From Rudanella lutea DSM 19387 (GTDB lineage: Bacteria; Bacteroidota; Bacteroidia; Cytophagales; Spirosomataceae): a DNA stretch of 64,000 nt. Shown one piece after another: positions 7,919 through 17,123 of this stretch. The stretch is from assembly GCF_000383955.1 (NCBI RefSeq), contig NZ_KB913013.1, forward strand, positions 1,097,694 through 1,161,693, in the 5' to 3' direction. Position 1 is the stretch's first letter, and every line of letters starts with the position of its first letter. The notes below the pieces were generated by a model that was given only the letters and a program-made list of their open reading frames with translations, ran no database searches and was not told where the DNA came from. The position numbers were made by a program, and so were the translations under genes.

Positions 7919-9124
7919 ATGACACCCATCCGTTTAGCCGATTTAGCCTACGCCATTGAGGCCGTTGTTGAAGAACGATTTTCGGGCCGGGCTTTCTGGG
8001 TGGTAGCCGAAACGAGCGACATCAAGAATTACCCCGACCGCAACTATTGTTTTCTGACCCTGGTCGACCGGGACAGCAGTTCGCCGGGTGGCCGCGATAC
8101 GGTCGCTAAACTGGAGGCTGCTATCTGGCGCAAAAATTACAGCATCATCCGGGCCTTTGAACAGGCTACCGGGGTAGCTTTTGCCCGCAACATCTCGCTG
8201 CTGTTGCAGGTGACAGTAGGGTTCCATGCCGTGTACGGAATGCGGCTTGAGATTCACCAGATCGATCATTCGTACACGCTCGGCAACCTCGAACGCGAGC
8301 GGCAGGCCATTCTGGATACCCTTGTACGCGACCATGCCGAACTGGTCTGGCAGGAAGGGGGCGCCTACATAACCGCCAACCAGCTGCTGCCGCGCCCCTC
8401 GGTTTGGCAACGCATTGCCCTTATTGCCGCCCCCGGCTCCGACGGTTGGCGCGACTTTCGGCACGAACTCACCAACAACCCCTTCGGCTACCAATACCAG
8501 ATCGACGAGTATCTGACCCAGATACAGGGTCAGGGGGCCGACCGGGCCATTTGCGCCCAACTCGATCGGATTCGGGAGAGCGACGTAGCCTACGATGCCG
8601 TCGTGATTGTCCGGGGCGGGGGCTCACAGCTCGACTTTGGGTCGTTCGATACGCTGCGGGTGGGGCTGGCTGTGGCTGGTTTTCCGGTGCCAGTGCTTAC
8701 GGGCATCGGACACGAGCGCAACGTCAGTATTGCCGATATGCTCTGTCATCAGAGCGTAAAAACACCCACCAAAGCAGCTGCTTTTCTGATCGACCATAAC
8801 CGGCAATTTGAGGAGCAATGCCTACGCCTGTTCGGGCGGCTTATCGAAGCGAGTCGGCAGTCAATTCAGCACAGCCGGCAACGCCTGACCGCCGAAACCG
8901 AACGGTTTCGGTTTGTCACAAACGATTTTTTGAAGCAGAAACAGCTTGATCTGGTCGAGAAAAGCGTGACCCTGAAACACCTCGATCCGGCCAATGTGCT
9001 CCGGCGCGGATACGCCCTCATTCAGCGCGATGGACGTATTATTACCAAAACGTCGGCGCTGGCAATTGGTGATTCTGTACAAATTCAACTTGCCGACGGC
9101 ATCACCGATGCCACAATTCGTTGA
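7919..9124 (+). CDS. xseA: Exodeoxyribonuclease VII large subunit
   Basis: Catalytic subunit of exonuclease VII, which degrades single-stranded DNA. 401 residues, in the usual Bacteroidota range. The N-terminal OB fold carries FWVVAETSDIKNYPDRNYCF; the catalytic core has IALIAAPGSDGWRDF, VIVRGGGSQLDFGSFD, PVLTGIGHERNVSIADM and KTPTKAAAFLI, which contain the conserved Asp, His and Lys region of the family; a helical C-terminal segment follows, ending in the family LxRGYAL motif (LRRGYALIQRDG). xseB begins 4 bp after the stop, so the two subunits are translationally linked. Confidence 0.96.
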   Translation: MTPIRLADLAYAIEAVVEERFSGRAFWVVAETSDIKNYPDRNYCFLTLVDRDSSSPGGRDTVAKLEAAIWRKNYSIIRAFEQATGVAFARNISLLLQVTVGFHAVYGMRLEIHQIDHSYTLGNLERERQAILDTLVRDHAELVWQEGGAYITANQLLPRPSVWQRIALIAAPGSDGWRDFRHELTNNPFGYQYQIDEYLTQIQGQGADRAICAQLDRIRESDVAYDAVVIVRGGGSQLDFGSFDTLRVGLAVAGFPVPVLTGIGHERNVSIADMLCHQSVKTPTKAAAFLIDHNRQFEEQCLRLFGRLIEASRQSIQHSRQRLTAETERFRFVTNDFLKQKQLDLVEKSVTLKHLDPANVLRRGYALIQRDGRIITKTSALAIGDSVQIQLADGITDATIR

Positions 9125-9128
9125 CCCC

Positions 9129-9317
9129 ATGTCTTACCAGGAAGCCTACGACCAACTGGTCGAACTGATTGACGATATCGAGAGCGAAGCCACTCCGCTC
9201 GATGAGCTGCCCGCCAAAATAAAGCTGGCCACCGACCTCATTGCGTACTGCCAACAGCGACTCCGTTCGGTAGAAGGTGACTTCCAGGAGGCTTTATCGA
9301 GAATTAAAAGCCAATAA
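9129..9317 (+). CDS. xseB: Exodeoxyribonuclease VII small subunit
   Basis: 62 residues, the normal size of XseB, which binds the helical C-terminus of XseA. MSYQEAYDQLVELIDDIE is the typical first helix, followed by PLDELPAKIKLATDLI and a second helix with QQRLRSVEGDFQEAL. The ATG at 9129 lies 4 bp beyond the xseA stop and matches the family N-terminus; the frame is open further upstream inside xseA, but that overlap is not needed. Confidence 0.94.
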   Translation: MSYQEAYDQLVELIDDIESEATPLDELPAKIKLATDLIAYCQQRLRSVEGDFQEALSRIKSQ

Positions 9318-9322
9318 AATTT

Positions 9323-9330
9323 TACTTTTG
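9323..9330 (+). promoter_or_regulatory. Candidate -7 box TACTTTTG before the DUF937-OmpA gene
   Basis: Matches TAnnTTTG and lies 6 bp after the xseB stop codon, about 100 bp before the likely start at 9436. It suggests an independent transcript with a leader of roughly 100 nt. Confidence 0.45.
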
Positions 9331-9435
9331 CACAGGGGTTCTCTGTGGGAGTACCCGGCTTTCCCTTAATTTTAACGATTCGGGCATGCCGGGTACGTGT
9401 TTTTGGTCGTGTGGGATAGAGAAGTACCTGATTCA

Positions 9436-10812
9436 ATGATTAAGAAAACAGACAATATGAATTTTTTTGCCGCGTTTAACGACATTGTAACGCCGGACGT
9501 CATCAATAAAGCAGCCGTTTTTGTCGAGGAGTCCGCTCCGAAAACGCAAAAAGCAATCGAAGGCCTCGGCCTGACGGTACTGGGTGGTTTGTTGAAGCGG
9601 ACAACCTCCGAAATTGGGGTCAATCAGCTTTTTAACTACATTCAGAAAGGCAATTACGATGGTTCGCAGACGGCAGGTCTGTCCAGTGCCCTTAAAGATC
9701 CGGCACAAACCAATTTGCTCATTGCACACGGCAACGATACGATCAGTCATCTGCTGCCGGCCATGAAAAGCTCCATTGCCAACATGATTTCGAGCTATGC
9801 GGGAATCCGCAACTCGTCGGCAGTGTCGTTGCTGGGTCTGACGTCGGGGATCGTACTCGATGTGCTGGGCAAGCAGGTACGTGAGCAAAAAATGGATGCC
9901 GACGGGTTGGCAGCTGCTCTGTTTGAACAACGCGAAGAGTTTGTTCAGAAAGTGCCCGAAAGCCTGATGCCCAAACTGGTCGAAAAGCTTGGTTTGCAGC
10001 AGATTGTAGCAGGCATTGCCGGCCCCGCTCGCCGGGGCGAACCGGCAGCTACGCCCGGCCGACCTATTTCGGCACCCGGCCCAGCCGTTACGGCCCCAGT
10101 CTACGATACGAGTTCTGACTCCGACAATACCAATGGGTTGGTAGGTAAAATCGGTATCGGCCTGGTATTGGCAGCTATTATCGGTGCCGGTGCCTACATG
10201 GTTTATAACAACAGTCGCACCGGCCAAACCGACGATGCAAGCGAAGTTGCCGAAACGACCGTAACAACCGATGCTGGTCAGGCTGATACCGTAGCCCGGT
10301 CAATGGCAGTTCCGGTAGACACCAGCGCCATGCGGACCAAACCCGCCACTGCGTCGGCTGTGGCTCCGGTAGCCCCTTCGGCTGCCTCTACCACCGCAAC
10401 GGCCGGAGCAGGTACCCTCACCACGGCACTTAACAGCTACATGGCCGACATTACGGCTCCGAAAGGACGTACGTTTTCGCTGTCGGCTGTATCGTTTCAA
10501 CCGGGTTCAACCAGTCTGACACCCGGTTCGGAAACGACCGTTACCGAAATTGCTAATTTCCTGAAAGCCAACCCGGCCGCTCAGATTCGGTTGGTAGGAT
10601 ACGCTAACGATGCCGGGGCCGGTACAACCAACAAAGCCCTGTCATTCAAGCGCGTTAATACCATCAAATCCATGCTCGTGGCCCAGGGTATCAACTACAT
10701 CCGGGTCGATGCGGTTGGATTGGGCACGGGTTCAAAACCCAGACCCGGCGACTCAACCGGCACACGCACTCCCTCGCTGCGTAAGATCGACATGAAAGTG
10801 GTTTATAAATAG
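9436..10812 (+). CDS. DUF937 / OmpA-like fusion membrane protein
   Basis: 458 residues from the ATG at 9436; a second ATG at 9457 (MNFFAAFND) is equally plausible. The N-terminal 200 residues look like DUF937 (YidB-like): VINKAAVFVEESAPKTQKAI, GLTVLGGLLKRTTSE, LLGLTSGIVLDVLGKQV. A Pro/Ala linker leads to one membrane helix (GKIGIGLVLAAIIGAGAYMV), a Thr/Ala-rich low-complexity linker, and a C-terminal OmpA-like domain (FQPGSTSLTPGSETTVTEIA, IRLVGYANDAGAGTTNKALS, RVNTIKSMLV) that in other proteins binds peptidoglycan. With DUF937 inside and OmpA outside the inner membrane it could link cytoplasm to cell wall. That role is inferred. Confidence 0.82.
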   Translation: MIKKTDNMNFFAAFNDIVTPDVINKAAVFVEESAPKTQKAIEGLGLTVLGGLLKRTTSEIGVNQLFNYIQKGNYDGSQTAGLSSALKDPAQTNLLIAHGNDTISHLLPAMKSSIANMISSYAGIRNSSAVSLLGLTSGIVLDVLGKQVREQKMDADGLAAALFEQREEFVQKVPESLMPKLVEKLGLQQIVAGIAGPARRGEPAATPGRPISAPGPAVTAPVYDTSSDSDNTNGLVGKIGIGLVLAAIIGAGAYMVYNNSRTGQTDDASEVAETTVTTDAGQADTVARSMAVPVDTSAMRTKPATASAVAPVAPSAASTTATAGAGTLTTALNSYMADITAPKGRTFSLSAVSFQPGSTSLTPGSETTVTEIANFLKANPAAQIRLVGYANDAGAGTTNKALSFKRVNTIKSMLVAQGINYIRVDAVGLGTGSKPRPGDSTGTRTPSLRKIDMKVVYK

Positions 10813-10979
10813 AAGGGAGAAAAGGAGAACGGAGGAAGGAGGAAAGGGATCCGAAACCTAACCGAACTCTTATCAACCCAACCAGACACGATGAAAACAC
10901 CCTGAAGCAGAAAGGAACCGAGGCAGCCCCTCGCCTTCCTTTCTGCTTTTTGCATTCCTCCGTTCTCCTTTTCTCCCTT
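10813..10979. repeat. Inverted repeat of GGAGAA words
   Basis: 25-bp perfect arms, 10813-10837 and 10955-10979, made of purine words (AAGGGAG, AAAGGAG, AACGGAGG) and their complement. The left arm begins at the base after the stop codon of the DUF937-OmpA gene. A separate terminator hairpin lies between the arms. Confidence 0.88.
10905..10948 (+). terminator. Terminator within the GGAGAA repeat
   Basis: 13-bp perfect stem (aagcagaaaggaa with ttcctttctgctt), the inner bases partly paired too, followed by TTTT. It would end the DUF937-OmpA transcript. Confidence 0.75.
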
Positions 10980-11055
10980 CTCCCCTTTCCCTCCTTTTTC
11001 CAAACATCCCGTTAGTGGGCGTGTTGTCAAATGAAATCAATTGTAAACTCACGTT

Positions 11056-12138
11056 ATGACAACGCAAACCGGGAAAACCGCACTCATTACGGGCGCATCT
11101 AGTGGAATCGGTAAAGAATTAGCGACCCTTTTTGCCCAGGACGGCTATAATCTGGTGCTTGTGGCCCTGAGCGACGAGAAGCTCAACGCCGTCGAACAGG
11201 ACTTCAAAAGTGCATACAGTGGTCAGCAGATCACCGTGATCGGTAAGGATCTGGCGGCAGTGAATGCCCCTCAGGAAATCTACGACGAACTAAGCGGGCA
11301 GGGTATTCAGGTGGATGTGCTGGTAAACAATGCTGGCTTTGGCGAATACGGTATGTTTGCTACCGAAACCGACCTTCAGAAAGAGTTAGACATTATTCAG
11401 GTCAATATCTCAGCCTTGGTGTACCTGACCAAGCTCTTCAGCAAAGACATGGTACAGCGCAACTCGGGTAAGATTCTGATGCTCGGATCGGTGGCTTCGG
11501 TGATGCCTAACCCCATGATGGCCGTGTACGGGGCCACTAAGTCGTTTATCTACTCGTTCTCCGAAGCCCTCCGCAACGAGCTGAAAGACAGCGACGTGAC
11601 CGTGACCGTGCTCATGCCCGGCGCTACCGACACCGATTTCTTCAACCGGGCCGGTGCCATGAACACCAAAGCGCAGGAAGAAGCCCGTAAAACCGACCCG
11701 GCCCGTGTAGCTAAGGATGGCTACGAAGCCCTGATGGCGGGTAAAGACAAGGTTATTTCAGGCATGAAAAACAAACTGTCGGTGGCCAGTTCGTATGTTT
11801 TGCCCGACGGGGCCGTTGCCGCCAACATGCGCAAGCAGATGCAGGATAAAAACTACGCCACCGATCAGGAAGAAGAGTCGCAAATGAACAGCCTGTTGCT
11901 CGGCGTAGGTGTAGCGGCCCTCGCGGTTGCAGGCCTCTTACTGTTCCGGTCGTACAACAACCTGAGCACGTACGATAAACTACGGTACCGGGCTAAAGCC
12001 AAGCGTCTAAGCTGGAAGGCGCAGCAGATGGCTAACGAGTACACGAATCAGGCCCAACACGCCGGGCAATCGGTGGTCGATTCGCTCAAAGGGGCATACC
12101 AAAACGGCAAGGCCCGCGTAGAAGAAACGCTGGCGTAG
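11056..12138 (+). CDS. SDR oxidoreductase with C-terminal membrane anchor
   Basis: 360 residues; classical short-chain dehydrogenases are about 250. The N-terminal SDR domain has the cofactor motif TGASSGIGKEL (from residue 13), the NNAGFGEYG motif, a serine in MLGSVASV, and the catalytic YGATK. Residues about 270-300 form a membrane helix (LLLGVGVAALAVAGLLLF), followed by a basic, helical tail of about 60 residues rich in Ala, Gln and Lys. The anchor suggests action at the inner membrane, perhaps on a lipid; the substrate is unknown. It stands alone between two repeat elements. Confidence 0.88.
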   Translation: MTTQTGKTALITGASSGIGKELATLFAQDGYNLVLVALSDEKLNAVEQDFKSAYSGQQITVIGKDLAAVNAPQEIYDELSGQGIQVDVLVNNAGFGEYGMFATETDLQKELDIIQVNISALVYLTKLFSKDMVQRNSGKILMLGSVASVMPNPMMAVYGATKSFIYSFSEALRNELKDSDVTVTVLMPGATDTDFFNRAGAMNTKAQEEARKTDPARVAKDGYEALMAGKDKVISGMKNKLSVASSYVLPDGAVAANMRKQMQDKNYATDQEEESQMNSLLLGVGVAALAVAGLLLFRSYNNLSTYDKLRYRAKAKRLSWKAQQMANEYTNQAQHAGQSVVDSLKGAYQNGKARVEETLA

Positions 12139-12153
12139 ATTTGCGAGATGCTT

Positions 12154-12252
12154 AAGCGATGACAACTCGTTTAGAGAGATGTCATCGCTTTGTTTCACAC
12201 TACATTGAATTACTTTTAGAGGTGTCATCTCTCCAAAACGAGATGGCACCTC
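12154..12252. repeat. Twin hairpins between convergent genes
   Basis: Two inverted repeats in tandem. The first pairs aagcgatgaca (12154-12164) with tgtcatcgctt (12180-12190). The second pairs GAGGTG at 12219-12224 with CACCTC at 12247-12252. The second unit resembles the reverse complement of the first (shared CTCGTTT and GAGAGATG). Lying between convergent genes, it probably serves as terminator for one or both. Confidence 0.75.
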
Positions 12253-12266
12253 TTCTATTTTCATCC

Positions 12267-14513
12267 CTACACTACCAACAGCCCATGTTCGCGGAGTTGT
12301 TTCCAGACCGCAGACGCTTTAAACAGCTCAAAATCGCCCAGGCCTGCCTCTTCGTAGCGGGTCTGTAGCCGTTGCATCGACATAGGCGTTGGGGCGTCGA
12401 TGTCCATGTCGGGCAGAACAGTCACTAACCACTCACCCACCGGCAATTCGGTTTCGAGTAACCAATGGTCTTGCTTGCTGTAAAACTCCAACTCGGCCAT
12501 TTCGATTACCTGTTGCCCGCGCCGGGATCGGGGCACAGCCGCTTCGAACACTTCGAGCGTAGGTTCTCCGCCAGTCCAGACCACGAGCGCGTTGGTACGT
12601 TGCCCCTCGGCTGGGCGTTGCCGGATGGCTTTCTCGATATATCGAGGGGGTATGGTCGTGGGTGGAATCGGGAAATCGAACCACTCCTGCAACGGGAAAT
12701 CAAAGCACACCCCGTGCATGTAGTTGAAGAGCGATTTACGCAACCCTTCGGCAAACAGATCATGGTCGGCACCGAGGGGGTCGGCATGGTCGAGGTCGTT
12801 GTCGGCAAAGAGCGACCCGTTTGCCGTCGGCAGGTCGGGACCAATGCGCTGCACATCAAATGCGGCCGGATGCTGCCCCACGGGGCTGTGCGAGGTCATG
12901 GCAAACCGGTGCCAGAAACCCGACTGCACCACGCCTTGCTGAAAAAGCTGCCGCACCATTTCGAGCGAATCGACGGTTTCCTGCATAGTTTGTGTCGGAA
13001 AACCGTACATCAGGTAGGCGTGCACCATGATGCCCGCCTGCGTGAAGGCGTCGGCTACGCGGGCCACCTGCGCTACCGTCACGCCTTTTTTCATCCGGTC
13101 GAGCAACCGGTCGGAGGCTACCTCAAGCCCGCCCGACACGGCGATACAACCCGACGCCTTGAGCAACCGGCACAGGTCGGGCGTGAAACTCACCTCAAAC
13201 CGGATATTGGTCCACCAGGTCACGGTGAGCTTGCGCCGGACAATTTCGAGCGCCAAATCGCGCATGAGCGCGGGCGGGGCAGCTTCATCCACAAAATGAA
13301 ACCCCGTTTGCCCGGTTTGCTCGATAATTTCTTCGATTCGGTCGCACAGCAGCGAGGCCGTAACGGGCTCGTAGCGCTTGATATAGTCGAGCGTGATGTC
13401 GCAAAACGAGCATTTACCCCAGTAACAACCATGCGCCAGCGTGAGTTTATTCCAACGACCATCGCTCCAGAGCCGGTGCATCGGGTTGACAACTTCAATC
13501 ACCGATAGGTAGTCGGTCAGGGGCAGGTCGCGGTAGTCGGGGGTTCCAGTTTCGCGCTGCGGCACGTCTTTTTCGGGCGCGCCATTATGGTATTTCACAA
13601 CCCCGTCGACACGGGCAAACACCCGCTTCACCTGCGTGAGAGGCCGGTTACCAGCTATGTGGTCGAGCAAGGTGAGCAAGGGTGCTTCGCCATCGTCGAG
13701 GCTCACAAAATCGACGCAATCAAACAAACGGGGTTCCTGCACCGACCGAAGTTCGGTATTGGCATAGCCGCCCCCCAGCACCACCTTCATGTGGGGGTGA
13801 TGGGTTTTGAGATACTGCCCGCAGGTGAGTGCTCCAAACAAATTGCCCGGGAAGGGCACCGTGAGGCATACCACATCAGGGCGGGTACGCTGCACATGGG
13901 CTTCGAGCTGTTCGAGCAACAGGGTGGTGATGCGCGTGGGCGGAGCCTGCAAAGCCGCGTGCAGGGGATCGAAGTGCGTAGCCGACCGGCCCAGTCGTTC
14001 GGCGTACCGGCTAAAGCCAAAGTGCGGATCAACGGCCTCCTGAATCAGGTCGCCCAGGTCTTCGAGGTAGAGCGTGGCCAGATGCCGGGCCTTGTCGTGC
14101 AGGCCCATCGAGCCAAACGCCCAGTCGAGTTCGTCGAGTTGGGCAAACCGCGAGGCTTCGGGCAGGTAGGTACGATCGCAGATGCTGTGCGCCAGCGTCG
14201 GGTTTTTGTTTTGCAGAAACCGAATCACCGGCCCGATGGTGCTCACATAGGCCCGCTGCAACCGGCAGATTCGGTAACTGTTGTCCGAGAGGGCTACCTC
14301 GGCGGCATCGAGCTCGGCAAACATGGCGGCCAGCCCCTGAGCCGAAAACAGTTTCAGAATAACCTCAATGCCCAAATCGGCCTGATGAGCCACAACGGGC
14401 ATCCCCGCTTTGGCCTGTGCGTTCAGAAACCCCTTCAGGTACGCGGTGGCCGGGTAAGGCGTGTTCAGTTGCGTAAACGGAGGGGTCAGGAGCAGAACGG
14501 TTTGTGCAGGCAT
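12267..14513 (-). CDS. B12-binding radical SAM protein
   Basis: 748 residues. A cobalamin-binding-like Rossmann region (about 200-290: PDVVCLTVPFPGNLFGALTC, VVLGGGYANTELR) precedes a radical SAM barrel whose cluster motif is HGCYWGKCSFCD, that is C-x4-C-x2-C rather than the classical C-x3-C-x2-C; from memory, this spacing recurs in relatives with the GCYWxKCxFC signature. Later features are VDEAAPP, VSGGLEVASDRLLDRMKKG and YLMYGFPTQT, typical of the barrel. The canonical DxHxxG B12 motif was not found. The substrate is unknown and the gene is solitary, with no RiPP precursor or partner recognised beside it. A TAATTTTG box at 14622-14629 could be its promoter. Confidence 0.9.
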   Translation of the reverse strand: MPAQTVLLLTPPFTQLNTPYPATAYLKGFLNAQAKAGMPVVAHQADLGIEVILKLFSAQGLAAMFAELDAAEVALSDNSYRICRLQRAYVSTIGPVIRFLQNKNPTLAHSICDRTYLPEASRFAQLDELDWAFGSMGLHDKARHLATLYLEDLGDLIQEAVDPHFGFSRYAERLGRSATHFDPLHAALQAPPTRITTLLLEQLEAHVQRTRPDVVCLTVPFPGNLFGALTCGQYLKTHHPHMKVVLGGGYANTELRSVQEPRLFDCVDFVSLDDGEAPLLTLLDHIAGNRPLTQVKRVFARVDGVVKYHNGAPEKDVPQRETGTPDYRDLPLTDYLSVIEVVNPMHRLWSDGRWNKLTLAHGCYWGKCSFCDITLDYIKRYEPVTASLLCDRIEEIIEQTGQTGFHFVDEAAPPALMRDLALEIVRRKLTVTWWTNIRFEVSFTPDLCRLLKASGCIAVSGGLEVASDRLLDRMKKGVTVAQVARVADAFTQAGIMVHAYLMYGFPTQTMQETVDSLEMVRQLFQQGVVQSGFWHRFAMTSHSPVGQHPAAFDVQRIGPDLPTANGSLFADNDLDHADPLGADHDLFAEGLRKSLFNYMHGVCFDFPLQEWFDFPIPPTTIPPRYIEKAIRQRPAEGQRTNALVVWTGGEPTLEVFEAAVPRSRRGQQVIEMAELEFYSKQDHWLLETELPVGEWLVTVLPDMDIDAPTPMSMQRLQTRYEEAGLGDFELFKASAVWKQLREHGLLVV

Positions 14514-14683
14514 ACGGAGCAGATCGAGTTGGTCAGAACGAGACGTTCGTCAGCGATAAAAAGGTATCGGCCAACGATTGGGTTCCCTGTCGGGTCAACA
14601 AAAAACCCGACACGAAAATCCCAAAATTACACCAAATCGAACAGTTTGCAGGCCGAACGTTTCACTGCCATCCCGAATGCGTG

Positions 14684-15106
14684 TTACACAACCGAACGTT
14701 TGGGGGCTGTATCGGCTGCGTTAGGCACCTGACTATCGCGGGTGTTTTTCTGCACCGCAATGGCCCCGAATAACGCCAGCAGAAACGCAAAGGCATAAAA
14801 ACCTTTTTCGCTGGGTAGCATCGTCGCATTCCACAGCCCCACCGTCAGGAGAACAATGGCCAGAACCGTCGAAAACCAGCAAATGCTGTAGTAAATATCC
14901 GTGACAGGAATACCTTCCAGGCGGTCGCGGACACTTTTCTGTACCGACACCACAGCAAACAAGCCATACATCAGAATGGTAAAATAGTACCCCTTTTCGT
15001 TGAGGAGTAGATCGGAACGCCAAAGCCCGATCAGGTAGCCAGCCATACCGGCTCCTAAGGCTACCCACGAGGCTCCGATAAAAGCGGCAGAGGGTTTCTG
15101 GTTCAT
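14684..15106 (-). CDS. Inner-membrane protein of the YiaA/YiaB family
   Basis: 140 residues with four hydrophobic segments arranged as two copies of the YiaAB two-helix unit. Each unit ends with a similar cytoplasmic motif: NEKGYYFTILMYGLFAVVSVQKSVRDR in the first and SEKGFYAFAFLLALFGAIAVQKNTRD in the second. Function is unknown even in E. coli. The gene is solitary, divergent from the small protein at 15246. Confidence 0.9.
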   Translation of the reverse strand: MNQKPSAAFIGASWVALGAGMAGYLIGLWRSDLLLNEKGYYFTILMYGLFAVVSVQKSVRDRLEGIPVTDIYYSICWFSTVLAIVLLTVGLWNATMLPSEKGFYAFAFLLALFGAIAVQKNTRDSQVPNAADTAPKRSVV

Positions 15107-15245
15107 ACGATATTGGTAAAGGGTTTTGATTGGCCGCTAAACTCCTCATTTTCTGAATATTCGACAAAAAAGACTTTCTGAACGGCAAAACGAACAAGAG
15201 ACCTCTATTTTTCGGTTAAACTACACGGACCAACCAACCACTTAC

Positions 15246-15653
15246 ATGACCCACAACGATATTTTCAACGTACTGACAGACGCCATCAGCTCGGCCATCC
15301 CCGACGAATGGCTCATTGCCCGTCTGAACGTTCAGATTCTGACCGACGGCACCGATATTGAGTTTGATGGTACGTACCTGACCCCAACGAATGAGCTGAA
15401 GGTGCTCGATACCGATTTTCCGGACGAGGTAACCGACGTAGTGCGGGCGCTGTACCTGCTCCGCAAAAACGCCAATGAACCCCGCGCCAACCGGCTCCAG
15501 ATCGACCTGACGGCACAGGGCAAGTTTAAGGCCGAGTTTAGTTGGGATCAGGAGTTGCAGGACGAAGACGACTTTTTTGCGGCTGGCGGTAGCGCCCGCG
15601 ATTGGGTGGCCCTACGCGATGCCAAATACGGCCCGCCCGATGTAAAAGAATAG
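15246..15653 (+). CDS. Small acidic cytoplasmic protein, possibly DUF600/YezG-like
   Basis: 135 residues, no signal peptide or membrane segment, strongly acidic. An IPDEWLIARLNVQILTDGTD start, a middle EFDGTYL strand and the end FSWDQELQDEDDFFAAGG resemble the layout of DUF600 (YezG-like) proteins, some of which are immunity proteins of contact toxins. No toxin gene lies beside it, and the likeness was judged by eye, so the family is only a suggestion. It is a clear gene by length, codon use and start context. Confidence 0.7.
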   Translation: MTHNDIFNVLTDAISSAIPDEWLIARLNVQILTDGTDIEFDGTYLTPTNELKVLDTDFPDEVTDVVRALYLLRKNANEPRANRLQIDLTAQGKFKAEFSWDQELQDEDDFFAAGGSARDWVALRDAKYGPPDVKE

Positions 15654-15753
15654 CCCGAAGTCCCGAAGCAGGCGGGTGAAATAAACCCATTTTGCCCTAT
15701 TTTGCGGGGCCGATTTGGCCTTATGGCCCGGTTTCCTAAATCGTACCTGCTTC

Positions 15754-17052
15754 ATGCTACTCTCTTCCCGTTTTATCGCCCTGCTGCTGGGTATTGTTTT
15801 TTATTCGGCGGCCGTCTGGGCACAAGCCCCCAACGATGCCTTTGTGTTTGGTGATCTGTTGCCCGACGCCCCCGAACTGGCCGCCCGGGGTAAGTACTCA
15901 GTTGGGGTCCGAACCCTGACCGTGACCCATACCGATCAGCCTGACGTGCTTCGCAGCAAAGGTGGCCAAACACCCCGTTACGACCGTAAACTGACGCTCG
16001 AAATCTGGTATCCGGCCCGTATTCCGGCGGGCCAAACCGAACGTGTCGTTTACGATCAGGTGATGGGTAGCTCCAACGACCCCAAACGCCCGCTCATTCC
16101 GTTTACGTTTGCCGGTCGGGCCCTGCGCGACGCCGAACCCGACCCCGGCACGGAGGCATATCCGCTCGTGATTGTGTCACATGGCTATTTGGGATCTCGG
16201 TTGCTGTTTACCTACCTCACCGAAAATCTGGCCTCGAAAGGCTACGTCGTGGTGGGAATTGACCATGCCGAATCGACGTTTCGGGATGCGGGCGGCTTTG
16301 CCAGTACACTCCTCAACCGCTCGCTCGACGACCTGTTTGTACTGAACGAAATAGCCCGGCTTAGTGCTAAAAACAGCCAATCGTTTCTGGCGGGTCTGGT
16401 CGACTCGGACAACACGGCCCTTATTGGCTACTCAATGGGCGGCTACGGGGCGCTCAACGTAGTGGGGGCTGGCTACAGCGCGCAGGCGGCCAAAACGTTC
16501 GGGCAGTTGAGCGGTGGCAGCAACGCCCTCGACAGCAGAACCATGACGAACCCGGCCTACAAAGCATCGCTCGACCCGCGCATCAAAGTAGCCGTTGCGT
16601 TTGCCCCCTGGGGTATGGAGCGGGGTGTGTGGGATGCCGAAGGGCTGGCCGGTCTGAAAGTCCCGACCCTGTTTATTGCTGGTAGTAAAGACGATATTTC
16701 GGGGTACGAAAAAGGCATCAAGGCTATTTACGACGGAGCCATCAACGCCGACCGGTACCTGCTTACGTATCTGAACGCCCGGCACAACGTAGCCCCTAAC
16801 CCTCCGCCAGCCGAGTCGCTCAAACCGGGCCTGCACTTTGATGAGTACTACCGCTATGCCGAACCCGCCTGGAATGAGCGACGCATTAATAACATCAATC
16901 AGCATTTTGTGACGGCTTTTTTGGGGTTACACCTCAAAAAACTCGACTACGCCAGGTACCTCAACCTGCCCTTGTCGCCCAACGAAGGCGCCTGGACCGG
17001 TTTCAAACCCCGCTCGGCCGTGGGTCTCGAACTACGGCACAATAAGCCTTGA
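15754..17052 (+). CDS. Secreted alpha/beta hydrolase (dienelactone-hydrolase / PAF-acetylhydrolase-like)
   Basis: 432 residues from the ATG at 15754, which opens a signal peptide ending at VWAQA; the frame is open a few codons upstream but lacks a better start. The hydrolase core has PLVIVSHGYLGSR with the oxyanion region, YVVVGIDHAES, the nucleophile elbow GYSMGG with Ser227, an Asp in IAGSKDDISG and a late His in NARHNVAPN, making a complete triad. Proteins of this layout cleave esters or lactones in the periplasm; the substrate is unknown. The next gene, a Dabb protein, follows 71 bp later in the same direction. Confidence 0.88.
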   Translation: MLLSSRFIALLLGIVFYSAAVWAQAPNDAFVFGDLLPDAPELAARGKYSVGVRTLTVTHTDQPDVLRSKGGQTPRYDRKLTLEIWYPARIPAGQTERVVYDQVMGSSNDPKRPLIPFTFAGRALRDAEPDPGTEAYPLVIVSHGYLGSRLLFTYLTENLASKGYVVVGIDHAESTFRDAGGFASTLLNRSLDDLFVLNEIARLSAKNSQSFLAGLVDSDNTALIGYSMGGYGALNVVGAGYSAQAAKTFGQLSGGSNALDSRTMTNPAYKASLDPRIKVAVAFAPWGMERGVWDAEGLAGLKVPTLFIAGSKDDISGYEKGIKAIYDGAINADRYLLTYLNARHNVAPNPPPAESLKPGLHFDEYYRYAEPAWNERRINNINQHFVTAFLGLHLKKLDYARYLNLPLSPNEGAWTGFKPRSAVGLELRHNKP

Positions 17053-17123
17053 ACGCAATACTTGGCCCGCTACCGTCTGATGGCTAACTTGTGGGCCAAT
17101 AACTCAGTTAACCAATCTTTTCT

